Under the pieces are notes generated by a model. The model made no database searches. It was not told the origin of the DNA and was given only the letters and a program-made list of their open reading frames with translations. Below, one piece after another: positions 33,937-43,141 of a DNA stretch of 64,000 nucleotides. Numbering within the stretch: the stretch's first letter is position 1; every line of letters begins with the position of its first letter. This stretch comes from an uncultured Bacteroidota bacterium. Lineage in GTDB: Bacteria > Bacteroidota > Bacteroidia > Bacteroidales > F082. A program made the translations under genes and the position numbers. Where the stretch lies: NCBI GenBank assembly GCA_903891085.1, contig CAITDJ010000008.1, positions 62,001 through 126,000 on the forward strand, written 5' to 3'.

Positions 33937-35472
33937 ATGGGTCAAAAAACGCTTACTTTCAAATTGCCAACCGATTTTTCGGAGGATGACCTTCGCCTTA
34001 AAATTAAGCGGGAACTGCAGCTGACAACATTTAACTTTCATCTCAACAACAAAAGTCTCGATGCACGCAACAAGAACAATATCCATTGGTTGGTATGTGT
34101 AGTGGTCGTTTCTGACGAGTTGAAAGAAATAGATTCAGCAGAAAATGAACCACTTTCAATCATAACCAAAAAACGAAAGAATAAAATTATTGTAGTTGGC
34201 AACGGTCCGGCCGGTTTTTTTGCGGCCTATGCATTACAATTGGCCGGTTTCGATACAACGATGATCGAACGTGGCTCCGAAGTGGAGAAGCGTGATCTGG
34301 CAATTTCAAGATTTGAATCAGGACTTGGATTCGATCCGATGAACAATTATGCATTTGGTGAAGGGGGCGCCGGAACTTTTTCTGACGGGAAACTCACCTC
34401 ACGATCGAAACATATCTCAGCCGAACGGCAGTTTATTCTTGAAAGTTACATCAAAGCCGGCGCACCGGCTGAAATCGCTTACCTGGCGCATCCCCATCTA
34501 GGAACCGATAATCTTAAAAAGATTGTTAAAAATCTAAGAGACTTTTTTATTCAAGCCGGTGGAGAAATGCATTTTGAAACCATGCTCGAGGATATTGACT
34601 TGCAAAGTGGTAAAAGAATAAATCTAAAAACATCAAAAGGTGATCTTGATTGTGATGCACTTTTTATCGCGCCCGGGCATTCTGCTTTTGAAACCTATCG
34701 AATGCTTATGCGTCATGGCGTGCCATTCCGAACGAAGAACTTTGCATTGGGAAGTCGGATGGAGCATCCACAGGAACTCATCAATATGGCACAATGGGGT
34801 AAAAAGTCATTACCAGGAGTTAAGGCAGCCGAGTACAGACTCACTTCGGAAGCTGATGGCAACCATCAGGTGTATTCTTTCTGCATGTGTCCGGGTGGTA
34901 TGGTAGTGCCCGCAACCGCTTATGCCAACAACAATATTGTGAATGGTATGAGTCATTACCAACGCGATGGAAAATATGCCAATGCTGCCTGTGTGGCCGG
35001 TATAAGTCCCGATGTGCTGGCAGGCAAGCCGGTTACTCCCTATGAAGCACTTGCTGAGGTTGAAAGACTCGAATCATTGTTTTATAATATCACTATCGAT
35101 TATGAAGCCCCGGCTTGTTCCATTGCCGACTTTATCAGCGGAAAACTTCGTAATCATTCACTTTCGAGCAGTTATCCGTTGGGATTATCAATTGCACCTT
35201 TGTGGGAATTGTTACCGAATCAGGTAAGTCAGTCGATACGGACAGGACTGATCGATTTCAAAAAGAAAATGCATGGTTTCGAAAACGGAATTTTACTTGG
35301 CCTTGAGAGTAAAACCTCGTCGAGTATTCAGGTCATTCGGGAAAAAACAGGAGAAACAACCGGTTTTGAAAACCTGTATATTGTTGGCGAAGGAAGTGGT
35401 TATGCGGGGGGTATCATTTCGAGTGCAGCCGATGGATTGAAGGCCGCTTTGGCATATATCAAAAAAAATTAA
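33937..35472 (+). CDS. COG2509-family FAD-dependent oxidoreductase
   Basis: A 511-residue flavoprotein. A small N-terminal domain (1-85) is followed by a Rossmann FAD motif VVGNGPAGFFAAYALQLAG and the acidic ribose-binding end in TTMIERG. GEGGAGTFSDGKLTSR is the family-specific GDG-rich segment, and VGEGSGYAGGIISSAADGLKAA closes the FAD domain. These uncharacterised FAD-dependent dehydrogenases are widespread. Substrate unknown. No operon partner is obvious; the next gene begins 38 bases after the stop. Confidence 0.85.
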   Translation: MGQKTLTFKLPTDFSEDDLRLKIKRELQLTTFNFHLNNKSLDARNKNNIHWLVCVVVVSDELKEIDSAENEPLSIITKKRKNKIIVVGNGPAGFFAAYALQLAGFDTTMIERGSEVEKRDLAISRFESGLGFDPMNNYAFGEGGAGTFSDGKLTSRSKHISAERQFILESYIKAGAPAEIAYLAHPHLGTDNLKKIVKNLRDFFIQAGGEMHFETMLEDIDLQSGKRINLKTSKGDLDCDALFIAPGHSAFETYRMLMRHGVPFRTKNFALGSRMEHPQELINMAQWGKKSLPGVKAAEYRLTSEADGNHQVYSFCMCPGGMVVPATAYANNNIVNGMSHYQRDGKYANAACVAGISPDVLAGKPVTPYEALAEVERLESLFYNITIDYEAPACSIADFISGKLRNHSLSSSYPLGLSIAPLWELLPNQVSQSIRTGLIDFKKKMHGFENGILLGLESKTSSSIQVIREKTGETTGFENLYIVGEGSGYAGGIISSAADGLKAALAYIKKN

Positions 35473-35510
35473 GATATTGCGAAGGTAAAGCGAACATTCA
35501 ACTCCCAAAC

Positions 35511-36947
35511 ATGAAAATACTACTCACTGGAGCTACGGGTTACATTGCCCAACGATTACTGCCGGTTTTACTCGAAAATAATCATGAAATTGTATGTTGT
35601 GTGCGCGACAGCCGACGATTTAATATTCGCAATTATGATACTGCCAGGATTAAGGTAGTAGAAGTTGATTTTCTGAAAAAGGAAACGCTGCATAACATAC
35701 CAACCAACATCGATGTTGCATATTACCTCATCCATTCAATGTCGACGAACATTGGTGATTTTGAAGAAATGGAAGGTGTTTCGGCCAGAAACTTCAAATA
35801 TGCCCTTCAGAAAACCAATGTAAAGCAGGTAATCTATCTAAGTGGAATTGTAAACGACAAAGAACTTTCGAAACACCTGAGTTCCCGAAAAAACGTAGAA
35901 AGCATTTTATCTGCAGGTGCTTATGCGATGACAACCCTTCGGGCGGGTATTATTATGGGTTCGGGCAGTGCATCATTCGAAATCATCCGCGATCTGGTTG
36001 AAAAACTACCCATTATTGTTGCACCACGTTGGCTGCGCACACGCTCACAACCCATTGCAATCCGAAACGTAATACAATTTTTGGTAGGCGTCATCATGCT
36101 TCCCGAAGCTTTCAACAATAATTTTGATATTGTTGGCCCCGATATACTGAGTTATAAAGAAATGCTTCTTCGTTTTGGAAAAGTCCGTGGCTTAAACCAC
36201 CGGATATTTATTGCTCCGTTTATCCAACCAAGGGTTTCAGCTTTCTGGCTCTATTTTTTGACCTCCGTTTCGTTTTCTCTGGCAAAAAACCTGGTTGATA
36301 GCATGAAAGTTGAGATTGTTGGTAAAAAAAATAATCTGGGGGATTTACTCGGAATCGAACTTATTAACTACGAAACGGCTATAGAACTTGCTTTCGACAA
36401 AATTGAACAACACCAGGTTTTATCGAGTTGGAAAGATGCACAAACCAGCAAAATCATCTACGATGGTGTGGCGAATCATATTGAGGTTCCTTCGAACGGA
36501 TGCTTTAAAGATATCCGCACACAAAAAGCTGATGATTCAGATGCTTCGTTAAGAAAGATCTGGGAAATTGGCGGTGTAAATGGTTGGTATTATGCGGATT
36601 GGCTCTGGAGTCTCAGGGGATTTCTTGATAAAATAGTTGGTGGCGTTGGTATCAGACGTGGAAGAAAAAGTCCTGCAGACATTTATGCCGGCGATGCCCT
36701 CGATTTTTGGCGGGTGTTGCTGGCTGAAAAAGGAGAAAAACGGCTGCTACTTTACGGGGAAATGAAAATACCCGGTGAAGCATGGCTTGAGTTTATAATT
36801 GATCAGGGTGGAATCATCCACCAAACCGCCACTTTTCGGCCATTGGGAATTGTGGGAAGGCTCTACTGGTTTTTTCTGTTGCCAATACACAGAACAGTTT
36901 TTAAAGGGATGATCCGAAGAATTGCAGACAATGGGACAATTCGGTAA
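35511..36947 (+). CDS. NAD(P)-dependent SDR protein with DUF2867 C-terminal domain
   Basis: A 478-residue protein. The N-terminal Rossmann domain begins MKILLTGATGYIAQRLLPVLL (TGATGYIA) and has the YYLIHSM and VIYLSGIVNDKELSKHLSSR extended SDR motifs, near 95-130. The C-terminal region from about residue 330 (WYYADWLWSLRGFLDKIVGGVGIRRGR) is DUF2867. This fusion is common in Bacteroidota and is thought to act on a lipid or quinone. The last codons (IR then stop) fall in a reiterated ATTCGG intergenic word, so the C-terminus may have been extended by that repeat. Confidence 0.85.
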   Translation: MKILLTGATGYIAQRLLPVLLENNHEIVCCVRDSRRFNIRNYDTARIKVVEVDFLKKETLHNIPTNIDVAYYLIHSMSTNIGDFEEMEGVSARNFKYALQKTNVKQVIYLSGIVNDKELSKHLSSRKNVESILSAGAYAMTTLRAGIIMGSGSASFEIIRDLVEKLPIIVAPRWLRTRSQPIAIRNVIQFLVGVIMLPEAFNNNFDIVGPDILSYKEMLLRFGKVRGLNHRIFIAPFIQPRVSAFWLYFLTSVSFSLAKNLVDSMKVEIVGKKNNLGDLLGIELINYETAIELAFDKIEQHQVLSSWKDAQTSKIIYDGVANHIEVPSNGCFKDIRTQKADDSDASLRKIWEIGGVNGWYYADWLWSLRGFLDKIVGGVGIRRGRKSPADIYAGDALDFWRVLLAEKGEKRLLLYGEMKIPGEAWLEFIIDQGGIIHQTATFRPLGIVGRLYWFFLLPIHRTVFKGMIRRIADNGTIR

Positions 36948-36968
36948 TGAGATAATTCGGCAATTCGG
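36936..36968 (+). repeat. Reiterated ATTCGG word repeat
   Basis: ACAATTCGG (36936-36944), ATAATTCGG (36952-36960) and CAATTCGG (36961-36968) are three copies in 33 bases, spanning the end of the SDR gene and the gap after it. This is a simple AT-rich repeat. Confidence 0.55.
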
Positions 36969-37010
36969 CCATGTAAAAATGAGTTAACGAGACCATTCAG
37001 AGGATGAAAT

Positions 37011-38276
37011 ATGCTACAAAAAAAATATGACGTAATCGTAGTTGGCGCTGGTCCTGCCGGTATCATCGCAGCCGGACGGGCTGCTGAATTGGGAGCAAAT
37101 GTGCTGATAATTGAAAAAATGCGTCAGGCCGGAAGAAAATTATTGATCACCGGAAAAGGTCGGTGTAATATTACCAACAATGCGGCGGTTTCAGAATATT
37201 TTAAAAATATTTTTCCTCAGGGCCGTTTTCTAAAACATGCTTTTGATCGTTTTTTTAACACTGATATAGTTCAACTATTAAACGAACAAGGTGTTGAAAC
37301 TGTTGTAGAACGCGGCGAACGCGTGTTTCCGGCAAGTGACAGTGCTGCAGATGTGCTTTCAGGACTATTGAAATGGATGAGCCGGAATAAAGTTGAGGTG
37401 CTATATGAGGCAAAAGTTACCGAAATTCTGACGGAAGAAAATAAGGTAACAGGTATCATGGTTCAAAAATTTAATCAGGACAGTCAGATTTCTGCAAAAA
37501 ATGTAATTATCTGCACCGGTGGACGCTCCTACCCTGCTACCGGTTCGACAGGTGATGGATATATACTTGCCAAAAATCTGGGTCACAGCATCGAAGAAGC
37601 ACGCCCGTCGCTTGTTCCACTTGTGACCAAAGGAACGCTGGCTGCCGATTTGCAGGGGCTGAGCCTGAAAAACGTAAATGCTGTTGTTTGGGTAAATGGC
37701 AAAAAACATAAGGAAGCTTTCGGCGAAATGCTATTTGCCCATTTTGGCCTTACCGGCCCGATTATCCTGACATTAAGCCGGTTCGTTGTAGATGAAATAC
37801 GAAAGAAAAACAAGGTTGAAATAAGCATCGATTTAAAGCCTGCCCTCGATGAACAAAAATTAGATGCCCGTTTGGTGCGTGATTTGAACGAAAACGGTAA
37901 AAAACAAATTGAAAACGTGTTTAAACTCTGGTTACCATCAAAACTCATTCCGGTTTTCCTGCAATTACTTGGTGTAGATGGCAATAAATTATGTCACCAG
38001 ATGAATGCCAAAGAAAGACGAAGCACCATGCTGCTTATGAAAAGTTTCCGTTTCGAAGTAATTGATTTTCGCGGATTTAAGGAAGCCATCATCACCGCCG
38101 GCGGCATTCATCTTCCGGAAATTGATTCCAGAACAATGGAATCGAAGTTGGTAAAAAACCTCTTTTTCGCCGGTGAAGTAATCGATCTGGATGCAAATAC
38201 GGGTGGATTCAATTTACAGATTGCCTACTCCACCGCCTGGTTGGCTGGTGAATCAGCCGTGCAAAAACACATTTGA
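37011..38276 (+). CDS. HI0933-family (BaiN-like) NAD(P)/FAD-dependent oxidoreductase
   Basis: A 421-residue flavoprotein. The FAD Rossmann motif is VVGAGPAGIIAAGRAAELGA with the acidic IEK end; AGRKLLITGKGRCNITNN, near 40-57, is the HI0933 signature and FFAGEVIDLDANTGGFNLQIA is the C-terminal FAD-contacting segment. Members are aminoacetone oxidase or BaiN-like reductases. No pathway neighbours are present. Confidence 0.88.
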   Translation: MLQKKYDVIVVGAGPAGIIAAGRAAELGANVLIIEKMRQAGRKLLITGKGRCNITNNAAVSEYFKNIFPQGRFLKHAFDRFFNTDIVQLLNEQGVETVVERGERVFPASDSAADVLSGLLKWMSRNKVEVLYEAKVTEILTEENKVTGIMVQKFNQDSQISAKNVIICTGGRSYPATGSTGDGYILAKNLGHSIEEARPSLVPLVTKGTLAADLQGLSLKNVNAVVWVNGKKHKEAFGEMLFAHFGLTGPIILTLSRFVVDEIRKKNKVEISIDLKPALDEQKLDARLVRDLNENGKKQIENVFKLWLPSKLIPVFLQLLGVDGNKLCHQMNAKERRSTMLLMKSFRFEVIDFRGFKEAIITAGGIHLPEIDSRTMESKLVKNLFFAGEVIDLDANTGGFNLQIAYSTAWLAGESAVQKHI

Positions 38277-38372
38277 TTCGACAAATTGCACTTGTTTTAA
38301 TCCAAATAAAACGCTTGTTTCTCGCATTTATCGTACTTTTATACTAATAATCCAAACCTGAAAATCATCAAT

Positions 38373-38750
38373 ATGAAAATATTCAAAATCACCATTATCA
38401 CAATAATACTGATATTGGCCGGTGTGTTTGCGTTTATGTACTGGGGCGTTTACGAAAGTGGTGTTATGGCAGGCAAAGTATTGAGAATCACTGAAAAAGG
38501 TGTAATGTTCAAAACTTTTGAAGGCAAATTAAACCTCGAAACTTTTGGTGCACTAAAAGGAGTAAGTCCGATTGCCGAATCCTTCGATTTTTCGGTTGAG
38601 AAATCAAATACCGAAGTGATTGAAGCACTTCAGAAAGTTGCCTTAAGTGGCGAAAGGGTGAACCTGCATTTCAAGAAACGATACATTCAGGTTCCATGGC
38701 GGGGCGAAACGAAATATTTTGCAACAAGGGTTGAGCGTGCTGATTTTTAG
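38373..38750 (+). CDS. Small membrane-anchored Bacteroidota protein of unknown function
   Basis: A 125-residue protein with an N-terminal TM anchor (about 4-26) and a short globular part: WGVYESGVMAGKVLRITEKGVMFKTFEGKLNLETFGALKGV, then FDFSVEKSN and NLHFKKRYIQVPWRGETKYF. It resembles a small conserved Bacteroidota family that is often misannotated as 6-phosphogluconate dehydrogenase; it has no Rossmann motif. Function unknown. TACTTTTA at 38334-38341 is a near-match -7 box. Confidence 0.7.
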   Translation: MKIFKITIITIILILAGVFAFMYWGVYESGVMAGKVLRITEKGVMFKTFEGKLNLETFGALKGVSPIAESFDFSVEKSNTEVIEALQKVALSGERVNLHFKKRYIQVPWRGETKYFATRVERADF

Positions 38751-38786
38751 TCAGTCAGCATTTCATTCATTGTGAAATCAATTCAG

Positions 38787-39533
38787 CTAGTTACCACTTT
38801 CCATTTTTTCAATTCGCCACTCACTAAGTTGTTTTAACCTGTTGAGGACGTTTGTAGTAACCCTATTATGAACACCTTCCCAAATCCGGTTTACAAATTT
38901 CATACCCGACTTATACTCTTTACCATAAAAATTGAATCCAACGGCGAAAAGCAACTGTGATTGTTCTTTTTCGCCCGACTCAGCTATGGACGAACGTACA
39001 TACATGGTGAATATTCCTATCGGATAACCTCCGCTGCATTTATACAGCAAATAGCGTGCATTGTCGAAATCAAATGCATCGGGTGTATGTTTTACACGAA
39101 TTGAATTCAAATAAAACAAGGGTATGAAATTGAGTCCAAAAAAACTTTTTTTCAAACCAAAAGGATATTTCTTCCAGCCAAATGGCAAAATCCTGATAGT
39201 TTTTATATCATTATCGATCCGTTCCACTTTGGCAATATGGTTGGGCCAGCAGGTTGAATCTCCATTCCAGTTTAACAGTTCATTAAATATATAGGTGGCA
39301 GGTGCATCAATTCCGATTTTGTGAACGTTCAATACAGAATAGTTATTCACTTCAACACCAATACGTTGCATTATTCTTTGATTGTATTCGAGCCTTGTTT
39401 CCCCCGAATTGAATTTTACGAGTGTACGTATTTTTGGTTTGTTCCAGAGGAAAGACCTGAAATCGGAAAACAGTCCTTTGCTTCTGGCAGGTGGCGTTAA
39501 TAATGATTTTTTGTTTCCAATACTTTCAACCAT
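38787..39533 (-). CDS. Unknown protein, possibly SRPBCC/START-like
   Basis: A 248-residue protein without a signal peptide. The segment GIDAPATYIFNELLNWNGDSTCWPNHIAKVERI (about 76-108) resembles the opening of SRPBCC lipid/ligand-binding domains (xxPAxxVFxxLxxWxxxxxWxP), followed by beta-strand-rich sequence and a C-terminal helix. I do not recognise a specific family. Arginase-like gene lies 24 bases upstream on the same strand; the M at 39533 could be preceded by other starts. Confidence 0.55.
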   Translation of the reverse strand: MVESIGNKKSLLTPPARSKGLFSDFRSFLWNKPKIRTLVKFNSGETRLEYNQRIMQRIGVEVNNYSVLNVHKIGIDAPATYIFNELLNWNGDSTCWPNHIAKVERIDNDIKTIRILPFGWKKYPFGLKKSFFGLNFIPLFYLNSIRVKHTPDAFDFDNARYLLYKCSGGYPIGIFTMYVRSSIAESGEKEQSQLLFAVGFNFYGKEYKSGMKFVNRIWEGVHNRVTTNVLNRLKQLSEWRIEKMESGN

Positions 39534-39557
39534 GTTGAAAAGTCATTTTTTGCATAA

Positions 39558-40733
39558 TTACATCAGTTTCTGATAAAACTGCCACCAGCGATCCGGAATT
39601 TCTTCTTTTTTTGCCAGTTCATAGTCATCTTTTGAGCAGGGGACAAAATAATGCCGTTCGAACTGTTTATTCTTTTCGCGGCCATAGGACAAATCAATCC
39701 ACCAGCGCTCTGTCTTTTTGCTTTTTAAGAAAACAATCTCTTCGGCCTGGGATTCATTTTTGACAATATAACGGGCAAAATCGTGGCTTCCCGAAACAGG
39801 GACATCATTTTTTCGGTTTGCAAAACCTTCAATAAAATACCAGATCATTTGCGCCACCAATTGTGAAGTTACCTGTTGAATATCGAAAATCGGATTGGTT
39901 TCATAAAACCCGATTGAACTCAGTTTGTCGCTCATGCCGGCATAGCGGGCAATGCGACAGGCTTCCTCACCCGTAAATCCATTGGGTCCGGTATTACCGT
40001 TTCCCGGTGCATCTGATGCTTGAATGGATGAAATATCGAAACTCAGAATATCTGCGTTCCTGACAATGGGCTCGGCTTCCGAAATATTCGATTTGACAAC
40101 ACCCAGACGATAAACATCGAACAACAGGTTTTTCATCAGATCGACCGATTCATACTCTATAAAATGGGTTTGATAACCCATATTTGTAAAATTGAAAAGG
40201 TAATTGGGTTGGTGCATGATAATCTTACTTAGATAGGAACGCGAATTCAACGATTCCTCTTCTTTACCCAAATCGAATGAAGGATCAACGGACACAATAT
40301 TCACCAGTTGACCGATATTTTCGTACCCCATATAATTGGCATACGTCAAATCCTGAGAACCACCCATGATGATTGGTAACACTTTCTCACGAATCAATAC
40401 ACTTATCACCTGACTCAAAGCAAAATAAGTGTCTTCCACCGCGTGACCCTGTCTGATATTTCCCAAATCAACAATTTTGACACCGGGCCAATGGTGAAAT
40501 AGTTTGTATAATTGTTCGCGTATAATATCAGGGCCATGGGCCGTACCTTCATTATCAATGGCATGACGGCCTTCACACACACCGATCAATGCAATATTTT
40601 TTTGATTAAAATCTGGAAAATTAGCCTTGTCAGTATAAATATCAATCAAATCCACAATACGTTTGCCACCAGTTTCGTGGTATTTCTCAATAAGAGGCTT
40701 ATTTACAGGCTCGAAAAAAAGATTGATTTCCAT
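39558..40733 (-). CDS. Arginase-fold (formimidoylglutamase-like) protein lacking metal ligands
   Basis: A 391-residue protein with the ureohydrolase fold. HGPDIIREQLYKLF (near 60-73) and ACRIARYAGMSDKLSSIGFYETNP are family motifs. The metal-binding motifs are altered: GGDHS is GGSQDLTYAN, DAHxD is VDPSFDLG (His replaced by Ser), and SxDxDxxDP is SFDISSIQASD (second Asp replaced by Ser). With the two histidines and one Asp missing, two-Mn hydrolysis is unlikely, so a scaffold or altered enzyme is inferred. ATG 40733 is the start; the longer frame would run through an inverted repeat. It follows topA. Confidence 0.75.
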   Translation of the reverse strand: MEINLFFEPVNKPLIEKYHETGGKRIVDLIDIYTDKANFPDFNQKNIALIGVCEGRHAIDNEGTAHGPDIIREQLYKLFHHWPGVKIVDLGNIRQGHAVEDTYFALSQVISVLIREKVLPIIMGGSQDLTYANYMGYENIGQLVNIVSVDPSFDLGKEEESLNSRSYLSKIIMHQPNYLFNFTNMGYQTHFIEYESVDLMKNLLFDVYRLGVVKSNISEAEPIVRNADILSFDISSIQASDAPGNGNTGPNGFTGEEACRIARYAGMSDKLSSIGFYETNPIFDIQQVTSQLVAQMIWYFIEGFANRKNDVPVSGSHDFARYIVKNESQAEEIVFLKSKKTERWWIDLSYGREKNKQFERHYFVPCSKDDYELAKKEEIPDRWWQFYQKLM

Positions 40734-40755
40734 GTAACAAATAAAGTTAAAATTT

Positions 40756-40801
40756 CTGGTTACTTGTTTCTGGTTGCTTGTTTCTGGTAACAAGTAACCA
40801 G
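40756..40801. repeat. 13-base inverted repeat between topA and arginase-like gene
   Basis: CTGGTTACTTGTT (40756-40768) is perfectly inverted at 40789-40801 with a 20-base loop. Related CTGGTTGCTTGTTT words are reiterated inside. It resembles a simple repeat that has formed a hairpin; it has no T-run, so it is not an ordinary terminator. Confidence 0.6.
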
Positions 40802-40819
40802 CAACCAGTTTCATCTCTG

Positions 40820-43141
40820 TTATTTTCTTTTTCCTTTAAACGCTTTTTTTGGTGCGTTTTCGGGATTAGCGATAATACTTTTGCAATCATCGAGGCTCAA
40901 CTTTGAAGGATCGGTTCCTTTTGGAATTTTATAATTACTCTTTTTAAAAGTAATATAGGGCCCATAACGTCCATTCAAGACCTTTAATTCGGGTTCCTGA
41001 TGAAATTCCAAAATAGTGCCTTGCTGCTCCTTTTCCCGTTTCGCAACAATCACCTCCACAGCACGTTCAGCATCAACAGTGGCCGGATCATCTGTTTTCG
41101 ACAGACTATAAAATTTGGCATCATGTTTAACATAAGGGCCAAACCGACCAATAGCCACTGTCATTTCCTTGTCTTCAAACAAGCCCAATAAGCGTGGGAA
41201 ACTAAATAGCTCAAGGGCATCGGCCAGTGTGAGCGATTCCATTGTCTGCGTTTTGTTTAAACCGGCAAACTTGGGTTTCTCTTCCGAATCTGTATCGCCC
41301 AACTGAACCATTGGTCCAAAACGTCCAACTTTTACAAATAGGTTTTTACCTGATACCGGATCAACACCAAGCAGTTTCTCGCCACTGAATTTGGCTGAAT
41401 TTTCGTTGGTGTCTTCAATTTTTTTATGAAATGGTCCGTAAAACTCACGGATCATACTGTTCCATTGCTGTCGTCCTTCGGCAATCTCATCAAATTCTTT
41501 CTCCACATTTGCCGTAAAGTTGTAATCGATAATAGATTCGAAATATTGAAACAAAAATTTATTCACCAGAATACCTATATCCGTTGGGAATAATTTTGCT
41601 TTTTCAAACCCGAAAGTCTCTGTTTCAGTTTTGCTGCTAATTTTATCATCAACCAATTTATACACGTTGAAACTACGGTTTTGACCCTGACGGTCTTCTT
41701 TCACAACATATTCGCGCTTCAAAATGGTCGATATGGTTGGGGCATAGGTTGAAGGTCGTCCTATTCCTAGTTCTTCCAGTTTTTTAACCAAACTGGCCTC
41801 AGTATAACGGGCCGGACCACGCGTAAACCGCTGTTGTGCAATAATTTCTAAAGGATTTAACGGCTGACCATTTTTCACAGGAGGCAGTAGGTCTGCGTTC
41901 TCCTCCGATGTATCATCATCATTTCCTTCGAGATACACTTTCAAAAATCCGTCGAAGATGATCACCTCACCGGTAGCAATAAAATTATATTCCGATTTGG
42001 AAATATCGATGGTAACCGTGGTTTTTTCAAGTACTGCATCGGCCATTTGTGAGGCAAGTGTGCGTTTCCAGATCAGATCGTACAGACGTTTTTCTTCAGA
42101 AGTACCTGTAATGGATGAAGTACTCATCGAGGTAGGCCGGATGGCTTCGTGTGCTTCCTGGGCGCCTTTTGACTTTGTTGTGTAATTACGGGTTTTTACA
42201 TACTCTTTTCCGTAACTACTTGATATTTCTTCCTTTGCAAGTGAAAGCGCTAGTTGAGAAAGGTTGACTGAATCGGTTCTCATATACGTAATCTTACCTG
42301 ACTCGTATAAATGTTGCGCTACGCGCATGGTATTACCCACTGAAAATCCCAATTTACGGCTTGCTTCCTGCTGCAGTGTTGAAGTTGTAAAAGGAGCTGC
42401 CGGTGATTTTTTTGTTGGTTTTTTTTCAACTGCTGAAACGGTAAAATCAGCATTTATACATGTTTTTAAAAAAGCGTGTGCATCTTCTTCTTTGGAAAAT
42501 CGTTCCGAAAGTTCTGCCTTTAGCCATGGACCGGATGTACCGTTAACTGAAAATACTGCTGTCACGCGATAAGCAGAAGTTACCACAAATTCTTTAATTT
42601 CTTCTTCACGTTCTACAACTAAGCGCACTGTAACCGACTGCACCCTTCCGGCTGAAAGTGCCGGTTTTACTTTTCGCCAAAGTAAAGGTGATAACTCATA
42701 ACCAACCAATCGGTCTAACACCCGCCTGGCCTGTTGTGCAGATACAAGATTGATATCAATTTTTCTTGGATTTTCAATTGCCTTTGTGATTGCTGATTTG
42801 GTGATCTCATGGAAAACAATACGCTTTGTTTTATCTTCCTTCAACCCAAGGGCGGTGAATAAATGCCAGGAAATAGCTTCTCCTTCGCGGTCCTCATCAG
42901 ACGCCAACCACACCATTTCTGCTTCTTTGGCCAGTTTTTTTAACTCAGCAACCAATTTCTTCTTGTCAGCGGAAATCTCGTATTGTGGCTCAAAACCATT
43001 TTCAATATCAACACTTAACTGGTTCTTATTCAAATCCATTACATGGCCGTAACTCGATTTAACAATGAAATCTTTTCCTAAAAATCCTTCAATGGTTTTG
43101 GCCTTAGCTGGAGATTCAACGATAACTAAATTCTTCGACAT
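40820..43141 (-). CDS. topA: DNA topoisomerase I
   Basis: A 773-residue type IA topoisomerase relaxing negative supercoils. The Toprim domain starts LVIVESPAKAKTIEGFLG and includes WLASDEDREGEAISWHL (metal-binding DxDxxE). The active-site Tyr is in ITYMRTDSVNLS, and GIGRPSTYAPTI is the strand-passage motif. The C-terminus has repeated GRFGPYVK-type modules (about 610-750) and no zinc-finger cysteines. Start is ATG 43141; a TTG three bases upstream is not needed. Confidence 0.96.
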   Translation of the reverse strand: MSKNLVIVESPAKAKTIEGFLGKDFIVKSSYGHVMDLNKNQLSVDIENGFEPQYEISADKKKLVAELKKLAKEAEMVWLASDEDREGEAISWHLFTALGLKEDKTKRIVFHEITKSAITKAIENPRKIDINLVSAQQARRVLDRLVGYELSPLLWRKVKPALSAGRVQSVTVRLVVEREEEIKEFVVTSAYRVTAVFSVNGTSGPWLKAELSERFSKEEDAHAFLKTCINADFTVSAVEKKPTKKSPAAPFTTSTLQQEASRKLGFSVGNTMRVAQHLYESGKITYMRTDSVNLSQLALSLAKEEISSSYGKEYVKTRNYTTKSKGAQEAHEAIRPTSMSTSSITGTSEEKRLYDLIWKRTLASQMADAVLEKTTVTIDISKSEYNFIATGEVIIFDGFLKVYLEGNDDDTSEENADLLPPVKNGQPLNPLEIIAQQRFTRGPARYTEASLVKKLEELGIGRPSTYAPTISTILKREYVVKEDRQGQNRSFNVYKLVDDKISSKTETETFGFEKAKLFPTDIGILVNKFLFQYFESIIDYNFTANVEKEFDEIAEGRQQWNSMIREFYGPFHKKIEDTNENSAKFSGEKLLGVDPVSGKNLFVKVGRFGPMVQLGDTDSEEKPKFAGLNKTQTMESLTLADALELFSFPRLLGLFEDKEMTVAIGRFGPYVKHDAKFYSLSKTDDPATVDAERAVEVIVAKREKEQQGTILEFHQEPELKVLNGRYGPYITFKKSNYKIPKGTDPSKLSLDDCKSIIANPENAPKKAFKGKRK

